This document shows, piece after piece, positions 50,075 to 58,902 of a DNA stretch of 64,000 nt. The notes beneath the pieces were generated by a model. It was not told the DNA's origin and did not search any database. It saw only the letters and a list, made by a program, of their open reading frames with translations. The stretch covers positions 310,001-374,000 of the forward strand of contig NZ_JACHEP010000002.1 of assembly GCF_014201465.1 (NCBI RefSeq), given 5' to 3'. The first letter of the stretch is position 1. Each line of letters begins with the position of its first letter. The position numbers and the translations under genes are program-made. This DNA comes from Anoxybacteroides tepidamans (GTDB taxonomy: Bacteria > Bacillota > Bacilli > Bacillales > Anoxybacillaceae).

Positions 50075-52093
50075 TTAACCAATTGTAACGACGTCGTCTT
50101 CACCCTTTGTGACAGTACCTTGTTTTTCGATTTTGACCGATTCAGTCGCTTTTAAATTCGTGAAAATAATTGGCGTGATGATCGAAGGCGCATTGTTTTT
50201 CACATATTCTAAATCCATTTTTAATAACGGTTGCCCTTTTTTCACTTCGTCTCCTTGTGCAACAAGCGTTTCAAAACCTTGACCGTTTAGTTTCACTGTG
50301 TCAATGCCAAAATGAATCAAAACTTCCCTTCCGTTTTTCGATTCGATCCCAATCGCGTGTTTTGTCGGGAAGACGTTGACGATTTTTCCATCTACAGGAG
50401 AAACAACCGTTCCGTCTGTCGGCATAATCGCAAAACCATCACCCATCATTTTTTGCGAAAACACTTGATCAGGTACTTCAGAAAGCGGTAGCACTTCACC
50501 TGTTAACGGTGCCGCTACTTTTTCTATTCCTGCTTTTACTTGAGAAGCAGCTGTTTTTGGCTCTTCTTTCACACGCGCCGGAGCACGTCCCTCCATAATG
50601 TCTTTAATTTGTCCTTTTAACATATCAGACTTCGGACCAAAAATCGCTTGCACGTTGTTTCCGACTTCAAGAACTCCCGCTGCACCTAACGCTTTTAAAC
50701 GGTCTTTATCGACGTGTTGAATATCGTTTACCGATACGCGTAAGCGAGTGATGCACGCATCTAAATGAGCAATGTTTTCTTTTCCGCCAAGCGCTGCTAA
50801 AATTTCATACGGAAGATCGCCTGCGTTAGTCTCCGCTGCTGTTGTTTCTTCTGCTACCTTTTCACGACCAGGAGTCGCTAAATCCCATTTGCGAATCGCA
50901 AAGCGGAAACCGAAATAGTAAATGACGGCAAACACTAATCCGACTGGAATGACGAGCCACCAAGACGTGCGGTTTGGCAACACGCCGAATAGCAAATAGT
51001 CAATGACCCCACCGGAGAACGTCATCCCGATTTTTACATTTAAAATATGCATAATCATAAACGATAATCCAGCGAAAATCGTATGAATGGCAAACAATGC
51101 TGGTGCAACGAACAAGAACGAGAACTCAATCGGTTCAGTAATCCCTGTTAAGAATGATGTTAGCGCTGCAGAAGCCATGATCCCGGCCACTACTTTTTTG
51201 TTTTCCGGGCGCGCCTCATGGTAAATCGCAAGCGCCGCTGCTGGAAGACCGAACATCATGAACGGGAATTTACCCGTCATAAACGTTCCCGCTGCTAACG
51301 GAACACCATCTTTTAACTGTGCAAAAAAGATTTTTTGGTCACCGTGAACGACTTCGCCTGCTTTGTTGACATACTCGCCAAATTCGAACCAGAACGGTGC
51401 ATAGAAAATATGGTGTAAACCAAATGGAATTAGAGCACGCTCAATGACCCCAAAAATAAACGCTGCTAACGTTTTGTTTGCGTCGATCATGTTGTGCGAA
51501 AACGAGTTAAGACCGTGTTGCACTGGCGGCCATACCCATGTCATTACAATTCCTAAAATAACAGCAGATGCCGCTGTGACAATTGGTACGAAACGTTTTC
51601 CAGCAAAAAACCCTAAATATTGCGGCAGTTCAATATTGTAATATTTGTTATACATATATGCCGCTAAAATACCGACGATGATACCACCGAATACGCCTGT
51701 TTGCAACGTCGGAATCCCTAAGACGTTCGCAAGAGACGGATCTGTACCAATCTTATCAGGTGTAACCCCCAAAATGACGCTCATCGTAATATTCATAATT
51801 AAATAACCGATAATCGCAGCCAAACCGGCAACCCCTTCACCGCCGGCTAAACCGATCGCTACACCAACAGCAAAGAGTAAAGAAAGGTTAGAGAATACAA
51901 TCCCTCCCGATTGCTCCATTACTTTCGCAATCATAACAACCCAATCTGCTTTTAATGCCGGAAGTTTATCAGTTAACGCTGGATTTTGTAAAGCGTTACC
52001 AAAAGCGAGCAAAATACCGGCTGCCGGCAAAATCGCCACTGGAAGCATTAGCGCTTTACCGACTTTTTGCAATGTCCCGAACGCTTTTTTCAT
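50075..52093 (-). CDS. ptsG: Glucose-specific PTS enzyme IICBA
   Basis: A 672-residue membrane transporter that imports and phosphorylates glucose. Domain IIC has about ten helices (to about residue 410), IIB has the phosphorylated cysteine in [10 protein letters not shown], and IIA has [20 protein letters not shown] with the active histidine. The start at 52093 ([16 protein letters not shown]) follows AAGGAGG; the frame is open to 52153. Regulated by GlcT-dependent antitermination (see leader). Confidence 0.93.
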   Translation of the reverse strand: MKKAFGTLQKVGKALMLPVAILPAAGILLAFGNALQNPALTDKLPALKADWVVMIAKVMEQSGGIVFSNLSLLFAVGVAIGLAGGEGVAGLAAIIGYLIMNITMSVILGVTPDKIGTDPSLANVLGIPTLQTGVFGGIIVGILAAYMYNKYYNIELPQYLGFFAGKRFVPIVTAASAVILGIVMTWVWPPVQHGLNSFSHNMIDANKTLAAFIFGVIERALIPFGLHHIFYAPFWFEFGEYVNKAGEVVHGDQKIFFAQLKDGVPLAAGTFMTGKFPFMMFGLPAAALAIYHEARPENKKVVAGIMASAALTSFLTGITEPIEFSFLFVAPALFAIHTIFAGLSFMIMHILNVKIGMTFSGGVIDYLLFGVLPNRTSWWLVIPVGLVFAVIYYFGFRFAIRKWDLATPGREKVAEETTAAETNAGDLPYEILAALGGKENIAHLDACITRLRVSVNDIQHVDKDRLKALGAAGVLEVGNNVQAIFGPKSDMLKGQIKDIMEGRAPARVKEEPKTAASQVKAGIEKVAAPLTGEVLPLSEVPDQVFSQKMMGDGFAIMPTDGTVVSPVDGKIVNVFPTKHAIGIESKNGREVLIHFGIDTVKLNGQGFETLVAQGDEVKKGQPLLKMDLEYVKNNAPSIITPIIFTNLKATESVKIEKQGTVTKGEDDVVTIG

Positions 52094-52218
52094 GATGATT
52101 TCCTCCTTTTTTTGATAAGTTTTGCAACAAACGTTCTTTTCATGTATAAACAATGATTATTCTTTATTACTGTTTATTGTCGGACGTCCGACGATTGTAA
52201 ACATTTACAAAGCATGGA

Positions 52219-52322
52219 AAAATAAAAGCATGAGCAAAGAAAGAACAAAATGGAACGTTTACAACAGAAAAAATAAACCTCTTCTATCGCTTGTCCCACT
52301 TCGTCTTCTTTACTCATGCCTG
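52219..52322 (-). terminator. Attenuator terminator in the ptsG leader
   Basis: GCATGAGTAAAGAAG (minus strand, from about 52318) pairs with CTTTCTTTGCTCATGC (to about 52228), followed by TTTTATTTTT. The 5' arm overlaps the RAT, so GlcT binding would stop the terminator from forming. Confidence 0.75.
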
Positions 52323-52339
52323 ATCGAATCAGTAACACG
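52313..52339 (-). promoter_or_regulatory. RAT, GlcT-binding antiterminator RNA
   Basis: The minus strand reads GTGTTACTGATTCGATCAGG at the core, matching the ribonucleic antiterminator of B. subtilis ptsG as I know it. GlcT, encoded immediately upstream, stabilises it when glucose is present. Confidence 0.75.
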
Positions 52340-52353
52340 TAAAGATAAAGACA

Positions 52354-53199
52354 TTATTCGCTTTTTTTTGCAAGCCTTTGCAAATGCATCGTCAAATAAA
52401 CAGCTTCTGCCTCATCAACAGGCAGTTGCAACGTTTGTTGCATCACTTTCACAAGCTTCCACGCAAGATTATAGCATATCGGATATTCTTCTTTCAATAC
52501 TTTCGACAATTTTTTCGGCTCTTCCACTCGTTCTCCCTTTTTGACTCGTTCAATCGCATAACGCAAATGACGAATAAAACGTAAATAATGGATGCTGTCG
52601 CGTTCAATGACGATGCCGAGCTGTTCTTCCACGATGGCAACTAGCTTGGCAATGAGTTGGGAATGTTGATTCACTTCCGAAAGGCTTTGCCACGAAATTC
52701 CGCTATGAATATGCAAAGCGATAAACCCCGTTTCGCCTTCAGGCAGCTTTACATGCAGTTTTTCATTCAGCATTTCAACGACTTCTTGGGCGATTTCATA
52801 TTCTAAAGGATATAAACTTTTCGTTTCGAGCAAAAATGGATTTTTCAAATCGAGACCTTGTTCAATTCGCTTGATCGTAAACGAAATGTGGTCAGTCAAA
52901 GCAACGTGAATATGTTCATTAAGCGGGGCATTTACACGTTTTTTAATATGTTGCATCACTTCGTTCATCACACCGATGAATTCTTCATCAAGTTCAGGAA
53001 GCAGCTTTTTATACTGCTCCTGTTCTTTTTCATTTTTCAAAATAAACCATTTTTCAACTGCACTTTGCTCGATGGAATCTCCTTTTTTCTTGCCAAATCC
53101 AATTCCTTTTCCAAGCAAAACGACTTCATCGTACTCTGGATGCGAAGCGATTAATACGTTATTGTTTAGCACTTTTTCAACTCGAAAGGACTTTCTCAC
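52354..53199 (-). CDS. glcT: Transcriptional antiterminator GlcT
   Basis: A 281-residue BglG-family regulator. The N-terminal RNA-binding CAT domain (VLNNNVLIASHPEYDEVVLLGKGIGFGKK) is followed by two PRD domains (from about residues 65 and 170) whose histidines are phosphorylated by the PTS. The start is a GTG at 53199, 9 bases after AAAGGAG; an in-frame TTG at 53208 lies directly against that site. It controls ptsG. Confidence 0.92.
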   Translation of the reverse strand: MRKSFRVEKVLNNNVLIASHPEYDEVVLLGKGIGFGKKKGDSIEQSAVEKWFILKNEKEQEQYKKLLPELDEEFIGVMNEVMQHIKKRVNAPLNEHIHVALTDHISFTIKRIEQGLDLKNPFLLETKSLYPLEYEIAQEVVEMLNEKLHVKLPEGETGFIALHIHSGISWQSLSEVNQHSQLIAKLVAIVEEQLGIVIERDSIHYLRFIRHLRYAIERVKKGERVEEPKKLSKVLKEEYPICYNLAWKLVKVMQQTLQLPVDEAEAVYLTMHLQRLAKKSE

Positions 53200-53217
53200 A
53201 AAGCCCAACTCCTTTAA

Positions 53218-53231
53218 TTTAAACGTTTACA
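53218..53231 (-). promoter_or_regulatory. Cre-like site in the glcT leader
   Basis: TGTAAACGTTTAAA on the minus strand fits the CcpA consensus TGWAANCGNTNWCA at all but one position. It lies between the promoter and the start codon. Function is inferred. Confidence 0.45.
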
Positions 53232-53241
53232 CAATACTATC

Positions 53242-53270
53242 ATCTTACGCAACGATTCGCTATTCGTCAA
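53242..53270 (-). promoter_or_regulatory. glcT promoter
   Basis: TTGACG (53265-53270) and TAAGAT (53242-53247) are 17 bases apart on the minus strand. Confidence 0.6.
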
Positions 53271-53423
53271 TGACGAAAAACATACAAATATTACGAGTCA
53301 CAAACCAAACATTCGATTTATTTTATCGAATATTCTAAGTTCTCACATTTTACGGTTTTAGTATTTTTAGGATGTCATAATTCTTTATTATTACAACTTA
53401 TATATCAAAGTGAGTAGATTAAG

Positions 53424-53689
53424 GAAGGAAAACACGAGTGTTGATTATCCATTATTTTACTTAAAAATACAGAATCGTATCGCTGAACACAAGCTTTTCT
53501 GCCACATCCCTCGGACAAGAACGCCAGCGGGCAAATGAATTTGCCCGCAAAGCGTTCATTGTTCGAGGAGGGCATGCGTATAGCATGCCCAGTCGGCAAG
53601 CGAATCGCTTGCCGACTCCGGCAGAAAAGCTAAGAATAGAGTCATTTAAACTGGTTTTTATTGGTTAATCAACACGCTTGGAAGGAAAA
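53424..53689. mobile_element. Family A MITE-like element, copy A4 with target duplications
   Basis: The element is 53433-53680 (248 bp) with the perfect 9-bp direct repeat GAAGGAAAA on both sides. Ends are CACGAGTGTTGATTATCCA and, on the other strand, CAAGCGTGTTGATTAACCA. The interior has AGCTTTTCTGCC/GGCAGAAAAGCT and three inner arms including GGGCATGC/GCATGCCC and GCGGGCAAAT/ATTTGCCCGC. The perfect duplication suggests a recent insertion. Confidence 0.85.
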
Positions 53690-53701
53690 ATACGAAATAA
53701 A

Positions 53702-53794
53702 ATGGGCGAGAAAGCAGCCAACACAACCGTCTCAAAAGCGGAAACCGATCATGCCGCTGCGGTGCGAAAAACAAAAGCCGAGGCTAATCACTAG
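53702..53794 (+). CDS. Possible 30-residue hydrophilic protein
   Basis: A 31-codon frame (30 residues) starting MGEKAANTTVSKAETDH, Lys- and Ala-rich, with a strong terminator overlapping its stop (GCCGAGGCTA/TAGCCTCGG, 53777-53803). There is no good ribosome site close to the ATG, and element A4 has inserted 21 bases upstream. It may be the end of a small gene cut by the insertion, or not coding. Confidence 0.3.
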   Translation: MGEKAANTTVSKAETDHAAAVRKTKAEANH

Positions 53795-53805
53795 CCTCGG
53801 TTTGT

Positions 53806-54954
53806 TTATGCGACTTCCTTCATCGCCCGTTTCTCGGCAAAAAGCATCTTTAACAGTGGAGGGGTTACAAGCGTCGTCACAAGCACTACGACAACGATAG
53901 TTGAAAATAAATCGGTCGTTAAAAGTTTTGCCTCTAAACCGATGCCTGCAATAATGAGCGCAACTTCTCCACGCGAAATCATTCCCGCTCCAACCGCAAC
54001 CGAACTTTTCCATGCAAATCCAGCTAATTTGGCGCCCAACGCCGCACCGATCAACTTCGTTAAAATCGCAAGCACACTCAAACCGACGATCAACCAAAGA
54101 TGCTGACCAACGCCTGAAAGCTCGACTGCCACTCCAATCGATGTAAAAAAGACAGGAACAAAAATCGAGTAGCTAATTGTTTCGACTTTATGAAAAATTT
54201 CTTCTTTATAGTCCGTAAAGCTAATGCCTAGCCCCGCTATGTAGGCGCCAATGATCGCTGCAACCCCCGTTGCTTCGGCAAAATAAGCAAAGGAAAAGCA
54301 AATAATCAGCCCTGCAGAAATAATCGCTTCATCGACGCGCAGTGGCGCAAACCAGCGCAGTATGAGCGGCACGATTTTCCAAGCTGCCAAAATCGCCAGC
54401 GCGAAAAACACTACTTTTTTCAAAATGACTGCTCCGAGTTCGACATCGCTTCCTGTTAAGCTCATTAAAAATGCTAAGCCAATAATGACAAGAATGTCAT
54501 CAATGACTGCTGCTCCTAAAATGGCAGATCCTTCTTTTGACTGCAATTTATTCATTTCTTTCAAAACTTGAACGGAAATACTCACACTTGTGGCTGATAA
54601 TAGAAGGCCTAGAAAAACGGCTTGCGCAGTGGACAAACCGATCATTTCCCCGGCTACGTACCCTAGCGATAATGGTACAATAATTCCTAACACTCCAACG
54701 AACGTCGCTGCTTTTCCTGTTCGCTTAAACTGCTCCATATCCGTTTCCAGTCCTGCTATAAACATTAATAAAATGACACCGATTTGACTCACTTCTTTTA
54801 AAATTTCTGTGTCGCTCACGATTCCTAACACTGTCGGTCCAAGCACAATCCCGATTAGCAATTTCCCAAGCACCGCCGGCTGTCCGAGACGAACGCTAAC
54901 GTCTCCGGCAATTTTGGATGCAAATAAAATCGCTGCTAGCTGTAAAATAAACAT
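53806..54954 (-). CDS. CPA2 cation:proton antiporter (NapA/KefB type)
   Basis: A 382-residue membrane protein with about 12-13 helices. Family motifs GVILLMFIAGLETD and GAAVIDDILVIIGLAF (paired acidic residues of the ion site) are clear. It exchanges Na+ or K+ for protons; the ion cannot be told. There is no C-terminal RCK domain, so it is of the short NapA type. GGAGAG precedes the ATG. Confidence 0.87.
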   Translation of the reverse strand: MFILQLAAILFASKIAGDVSVRLGQPAVLGKLLIGIVLGPTVLGIVSDTEILKEVSQIGVILLMFIAGLETDMEQFKRTGKAATFVGVLGIIVPLSLGYVAGEMIGLSTAQAVFLGLLLSATSVSISVQVLKEMNKLQSKEGSAILGAAVIDDILVIIGLAFLMSLTGSDVELGAVILKKVVFFALAILAAWKIVPLILRWFAPLRVDEAIISAGLIICFSFAYFAEATGVAAIIGAYIAGLGISFTDYKEEIFHKVETISYSIFVPVFFTSIGVAVELSGVGQHLWLIVGLSVLAILTKLIGAALGAKLAGFAWKSSVAVGAGMISRGEVALIIAGIGLEAKLLTTDLFSTIVVVVLVTTLVTPPLLKMLFAEKRAMKEVA

Positions 54955-55029
54955 CGCTCACTCTCCTTTGAAATCATTTCAACTATGTATAACTACGTTT
55001 AGCGTGCGCAAAAAGTTTCGTTTTCAATA

Positions 55030-55275
55030 AAAAACGGAGGAGACCTAATTCGCCTAAAGGCAGTCTGCGTCCTAAGGAGAGCAGCGAAATGTCGCCATCC
55101 TTGGCTCCGTGAAGATCGCACAAGCCTAACCGAGAAGGCTCAGATCAAGCAAGCTTGTTCTTGCGTAGGTTATTTCAAAGAAGCTAACTCCAATGTGTTG
55201 CCGCTGAAAGACGGGACGGAGCTCATCACACCGATGGCGTTTGAAGCTAGAACATCGATTGAGAAAAATTGACAC
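55030..55275. other. Structured non-coding element of unknown class
   Basis: About 240 bp with no reading frame but many short paired segments (CTAAGGA/TCCTTGG with an inner CGAAATGTCG, and CCTAACCGAGAAGG next to AAGCAAGCTTGTTCTTGCG). The layout recalls domain I of a group II intron or another large structured RNA, but no domain V or maturase was found. It could be a 5' fragment. It does not match families A, B or C. Confidence 0.3.
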
Positions 55276-55286
55276 TTTCTTATCAT

Positions 55287-55328
55287 AAAAAAACCTTATC
55301 CCTCCATAATGGAAGGATAAGGTTTTTT
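55287..55328 (-). terminator. Terminator of the yvrJ-type gene
   Basis: AAAAAACCTTATCC and GGATAAGGTTTTTT pair around TCCATAATGGA, with T-runs on both strands. Confidence 0.85.
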
Positions 55329-55482
55329 ATTCAGCACGCCTTAGCTGTTCGTGCAACTGCTGCGGCAAGCGTTGAATCGATTCAATGATTCCATCTAATT
55401 TTGCTTCGATCCGATGAAGCAAATAAAACGTGACAACAACAGGAAACCCAACGTCAGAAATGAGCGATATATACGTTTCCAT
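55327..55482 (-). CDS. YvrJ family small membrane protein
   Basis: A 51-residue protein with one transmembrane segment (SDVGFPVVVTFYLLHRI) and an amphipathic tail, matching the YvrJ family. The start at 55482 follows GGAGTGG; another ATG at 55500 has no ribosome site. It often accompanies DUF1659 and DUF2922 genes, as here. Function unknown. Confidence 0.8.
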   Translation of the reverse strand: METYISLISDVGFPVVVTFYLLHRIEAKLDGIIESIQRLPQQLHEQLRRAE

Positions 55483-55512
55483 CAATCCACTCCATTCCAT
55501 TTTACAGATTTT

Positions 55513-55548
55513 TTTAAAGGCCAGTTCAATTCATGAACTGGCCCCCTT
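55513..55548 (-). terminator. Terminator after the DUF2922 gene
   Basis: GGCCAGTTCA and TGAACTGGCC pair, followed by TTTAAAAAAA on the minus strand. Confidence 0.75.
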
Positions 55549-55552
55549 AAAA

Positions 55553-55771
55553 CTACGTCAATGCTACTTCTGTGACCTCTCTCTGCAACAATCTCGCCCC
55601 TTGTTTCCCGACAAGATCGCCGCCGCTTGAAGTGAAAATGTTAGCAGCAATAATCGCATCCATGACGGAAGATACTTGTTGTGCATTCACCGGTTCAACC
55701 GGATTATCAATGGCAATGCGAACCACTTTTCCTTGCTGATTTACAAATTGCAATTCGAGCGATTTCTCCAT
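55553..55771 (-). CDS. DUF2922 family protein
   Basis: A 72-residue protein matching DUF2922 (LELQFVNQQGKVVRIAIDNPVEPV and a VMDAIIAANIF helix). It is paired with a DUF1659 protein 17 bases upstream; both are small beta-rich proteins of unknown function often found together. AAGGGG precedes the ATG. Confidence 0.8.
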   Translation of the reverse strand: MEKSLELQFVNQQGKVVRIAIDNPVEPVNAQQVSSVMDAIIAANIFTSSGGDLVGKQGARLLQREVTEVALT

Positions 55772-55788
55772 TCCCCTTTTCCCCCTTA

Positions 55789-56007
55789 TCAGTTTGTAAT
55801 GAAACGCATATCGCTCCGCTCAATTTGCGCCAGCGGATATGTTTGCAACGAAGCAAGCGCCTGCGAAACGGCAAGCAATTGTTCTGGCGTAGCAGTTACT
55901 TTGATGTTGCTGAAATTTTTACGTCTATAAACCGGTTTGCCTGCTTCATCCGTGCCAACTTCAAACACTAGACGAAGCTGGGATTGCTGAATGATCGATT
56001 GTGCCAT
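55789..56007 (-). CDS. DUF1659 family protein
   Basis: A 72-residue protein matching DUF1659 (LRLVFEVGTDEAGKPVYRRKNFSNI). The start at 56007 (MAQSIIQQS) follows AAGGAGG by 7 bases; an ATG three codons earlier overlaps that site. First gene of a small three-gene cluster with DUF2922 and YvrJ. Confidence 0.8.
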   Translation of the reverse strand: MAQSIIQQSQLRLVFEVGTDEAGKPVYRRKNFSNIKVTATPEQLLAVSQALASLQTYPLAQIERSDMRFITN

Positions 56008-56103
56008 GCCGTTCACCTCCTTTCACCTTTACTATCGCACGAAGATGAAAAAAGGATAGCTCGCTCCCAAAATTTTTTCCTAAAAAACACTTGAGTAAAC
56101 TAT

Positions 56104-56132
56104 TTGACAAATACCGATAGTAATTTTATGAT
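56104..56132 (+). promoter_or_regulatory. Nitroreductase gene promoter
   Basis: TTGACA (56104-56109) and TATGAT (56127-56132) are 17 bases apart, a strong sigma-A promoter. Confidence 0.75.
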
Positions 56133-56149
56133 AGGGATGCTTATTCAAG

Positions 56150-56166
56150 TTACTAAAAGTTAGTAA
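56150..56166 (+). promoter_or_regulatory. Inverted repeat operator before the nitroreductase gene
   Basis: TTACTAAAAGTTAGTAA is an inverted repeat with a 3-base centre, about 11 bases after the likely transcription start. A MarR or DUF24 (YodB-like) electrophile-sensing repressor is plausible. Confidence 0.55.
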
Positions 56167-56205
56167 ATTTCTTTTTATTATTAAGTTTAAGGAGGAATAA
56201 AAAAT

Positions 56206-56841
56206 ATGGCGAATCAAGTTATAGCGACTAAAGACTTTTTCGCAGTCGTTGATGAGCGTCAATCGATTCGAAAATACGATGCAAACATAACAATCAGCAA
56301 GGAAGAGTTAAGAAACATTCTTGAAACAGCAAGCAAAGCGCCGTCCGCTTGGAATTTGCAACATTGGCATTTTTTCGTGATTCATGGGAAAGAAGCGCAA
56401 CGGCGTTTGCTTCCGATCGCCTATAATCAGCAACAAATTGTCGATGCTTCCGCAGTCATTGCCGTTTTAGGCGATCTTGAAGCCAACCGAAATACAGATA
56501 CTGTATACGAGCCTCTTGTAAAAGCTGGATACATGACGAACGAAGTAAAAGAAACATTGGCGCAACAAATTGCAGTTGCTTATGAAAATAAACAATATGC
56601 ACGCGATGCCGCATTAAGCAACGCTTCGCTTGCGGCGATGCAATTGATGCTTGCAGCTACAGCAAAAGGATGGGGAACGTGCCCGATCGGCGGCTTTGAC
56701 GCTGAAAAATTTGTTGCAGAATTCCAAGTGCCAAGCCGTTATATTCCTGTGATGCTCATTACAATCGGAAAAAGCAGCGCACCAGCCCATCGTTCGACAC
56801 GACTTCCAGTTGAAGCAATAACTACTTGGGTGGAGAAATAA
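56206..56841 (+). CDS. Nitroreductase family protein
   Basis: A 211-residue FMN flavoprotein of the NfsA/FRP superfamily (YdgI or YodC type). RQSIRKYD, KAPSAWNLQHWHFFV and GWGTCPIGGFD are the FMN-binding motifs. It probably reduces quinones or nitro compounds with NAD(P)H. It has its own promoter and operator. AAGGAGG precedes the ATG. Confidence 0.88.
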   Translation: MANQVIATKDFFAVVDERQSIRKYDANITISKEELRNILETASKAPSAWNLQHWHFFVIHGKEAQRRLLPIAYNQQQIVDASAVIAVLGDLEANRNTDTVYEPLVKAGYMTNEVKETLAQQIAVAYENKQYARDAALSNASLAAMQLMLAATAKGWGTCPIGGFDAEKFVAEFQVPSRYIPVMLITIGKSSAPAHRSTRLPVEAITTWVEK

Positions 56842-56919
56842 GAAAAGTAAAGGCGGTTCGCTTATCCCCGAAGCGTCGCTAGGGGATAGCCGCCGAAACT
56901 ATAAAAAAAAGAGGCTTTC

Positions 56920-58203
56920 CTACTTTAGGTCAGCCTCTTGCGTATGTTTATATATCGGCAACGACAAATAAACGGTCGTCCCTTTTCCGAGTTCACTTTC
57001 AATTTTTAACGTTCCTTTATGCTCTTGAATAATTTTCGTGCTAGTTGTTAACCCAAGTCCCATCCCTTTTTCTTTTAGCGTAAAAAACGGTTCACCAATT
57101 TTCTCAAGACGCTCTTTCGATATGCCTACTCCTGTATCTGCAATCACTATATGCACTACATTCTCTTCTTCCCATACACGTAAATCAAGCATTCCACCTT
57201 CTGGCATCGCTTCAATTGCATTTTTCATAATATTAATAAACACTTGAATAATCTGGTTTTTGTCCCCATAAATAAAAGCATGAGAAGCCTTATTGTTGAT
57301 TAAAATATTTACATTATTTAACGTTGCTTCATGGCTGATTAAATGAACAACATAATCGATCGCATCGCTGAGAAGAAACGGTTTATAACAGTGGCTTTGC
57401 GGCTTCGCGAGCACTAATAATTCGCTTACAATTTGATTAATTCTTTCCAGCTCGTCTAATATAATATCCGTATACGCTTCTTTTACTTCTTTCGTTTCCC
57501 GCATCATTTGCATAAACCCTTTAATAGAGGTAAGCGGGTTTCGGATTTCATGTGCAATTCCAGCCGCCAACTCCCCGAGCACAGATAGCTTTTCTTTTTT
57601 CAACAGTAGCGTTTCTGCTAATTTTTGTTGCGTAATATCACGACCGATCGTTAGCAACCCTTTTCGCTCGCCATTTTCGTGAAACAAAGGCACCTTAATG
57701 ACATCAAATGTTTTGATTTCGCCGTTTGGCGTCGGAAACGATTCTTCAGACCTTGTCATCGTTCCTTTTTCCCACGCTTCTTCATCCGTTTTGACACAAT
57801 ACGCAAACGCCTCTTTAAAAAATGGAACGATTTCTCCAAGATCAAGATCTGTTTTTCCAAAATAATCAACATCTTCAAGGTGGTATAACTTGCGACCAAA
57901 ATCATTCACTCGCAGCCAGCGCCCTTCACCATCTTTAAAACAGACAAAATCGGGCATTGAGTTAATTAATAATGTTGACAACTGCTGCTCGTCTTTTGCT
58001 GTTTTCTTTAACCTTTCGCTTTTTTTCAGCATTTGATAAAGATAAACAGCTGACAAGAGGACAAAAATCCCACCTTTTCCTATGCTCACTACAATTTGTA
58101 TAGAACGATCAAAATGAATGAAATGGGCCAATATATCTGTCAGAACAATCCAGCTGATACTGAATAAAAAATATACAACGACTGCCTTCTGTTTAGTAAA
58201 CAC
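56920..58203 (-). CDS. PAS-domain sporulation-type histidine kinase (KinD-like)
   Basis: A 427-residue membrane sensor kinase with two N-terminal helices (about residues 8-26 and 37-58), a PAS domain (residues 75-195; NSMPDFVCFKDGEGRWL), the phosphoacceptor motif AGIAHEIRNPLTSIKGFM, and an HATPase_c domain with NAIEAMPEGG and GVGISKERLEKIGEPF. It resembles KinD/KinE of B. subtilis and may feed the Spo0A phosphorelay. No response regulator is adjacent. The start is a GTG with AGGGG upstream. Confidence 0.85.
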   Translation of the reverse strand: MFTKQKAVVVYFLFSISWIVLTDILAHFIHFDRSIQIVVSIGKGGIFVLLSAVYLYQMLKKSERLKKTAKDEQQLSTLLINSMPDFVCFKDGEGRWLRVNDFGRKLYHLEDVDYFGKTDLDLGEIVPFFKEAFAYCVKTDEEAWEKGTMTRSEESFPTPNGEIKTFDVIKVPLFHENGERKGLLTIGRDITQQKLAETLLLKKEKLSVLGELAAGIAHEIRNPLTSIKGFMQMMRETKEVKEAYTDIILDELERINQIVSELLVLAKPQSHCYKPFLLSDAIDYVVHLISHEATLNNVNILINNKASHAFIYGDKNQIIQVFINIMKNAIEAMPEGGMLDLRVWEEENVVHIVIADTGVGISKERLEKIGEPFFTLKEKGMGLGLTTSTKIIQEHKGTLKIESELGKGTTVYLSLPIYKHTQEADLK

Positions 58204-58234
58204 TTTTACATCGAACCCCTAACGCGCTAAATCA

Positions 58235-58281
58235 ATAATGTAAAAGCGGCGAAGCTACTAAGCTCCACCGCCCTTTTAACT
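58235..58281 (-). terminator. Candidate terminator upstream of the kinase gene
   Basis: GGGCGGTGGAGCTTAG and CTAAGC-like arms near 58240-58275 pair imperfectly and end with TTTTAC on the minus strand; it ends the ykvR unit. Confidence 0.4.
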
Positions 58282-58306
58282 TTGCGGTACAACCTGTATG
58301 TATTAT

Positions 58307-58552
58307 TTACATTTCATGAACCCAATACAAAAGCTTACCTACTAATTGCTCTGCCTGCTCTTTTGACACCGCCTTTTCAAGCGATAAAAACAGCTTCTTT
58401 TGCAATAGTTCCGTTTCTTCTTCATAGCGAACCAAAAACGACCATTCGATGTCAGGAATGGCAACAACGATATATTCTTCCTTTTTATTTTCATAAATAT
58501 AAACATTCGTCGTTGTTCGTCCATCCAATACATTCGCTTTTCTTATTTTCAC
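58307..58552 (-). CDS. ykvR: YkvR family protein (DUF3219)
   Basis: An 81-residue protein that starts at a GTG after GAGGTGG. The pattern ANVLDGRTTTNVYIYENKKEEYIVVAIPDIEWSF matches YkvR (DUF3219). Function unknown. Confidence 0.75.
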   Translation of the reverse strand: MKIRKANVLDGRTTTNVYIYENKKEEYIVVAIPDIEWSFLVRYEEETELLQKKLFLSLEKAVSKEQAEQLVGKLLYWVHEM

Positions 58553-58722
58553 GCGGCCACCTCTTCAACAGCCAATAAGATTTTGTTTTTATTTTATCAA
58601 AATTTTACAAAACGTTCAAATACAAATTAACTATTCATGAAAAATAAAGAATTTTCAAAAAAATTATTGACGAATTGTGACAAAAATGTGAAAATAGAAA
58701 AAAGCAAAAGGAAGTGATATCG

Positions 58723-58866
58723 ATGAGAATTCGGACAATTTTAAAAAACGCGGTTGCTTCTTATGTAACGGTATTGGCTGTTCTCGTTTTGCTTCCTGCT
58801 TTTCTAATCACTAACGATATTAGCATAATTGAAGAAATGATCGAATCAATGAACACATCACAATAA
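58723..58866 (+). CDS. 47-residue single-pass membrane peptide
   Basis: A small gene with AAGGAAGTGAT before the ATG and a strong terminator after it. One hydrophobic segment (SYVTVLAVLVLLPAFLI) follows a basic N-terminus (MRIRTILKNAV), so it probably sits in the membrane with the C-terminus outside. I do not recognise a family. Confidence 0.55.
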   Translation: MRIRTILKNAVASYVTVLAVLVLLPAFLITNDISIIEEMIESMNTSQ

Positions 58867-58868
58867 AA

Positions 58869-58899
58869 CTGCGGCTTCAACAACAGCCGCAGTTTTTTT
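58869..58899 (+). terminator. Terminator of the membrane peptide gene
   Basis: ACTGCGGCT and AGCCGCAGT pair around TCAACAAC, then TTTTTTTAC. Confidence 0.85.
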
Positions 58900-58902
58900 A
58901 CT

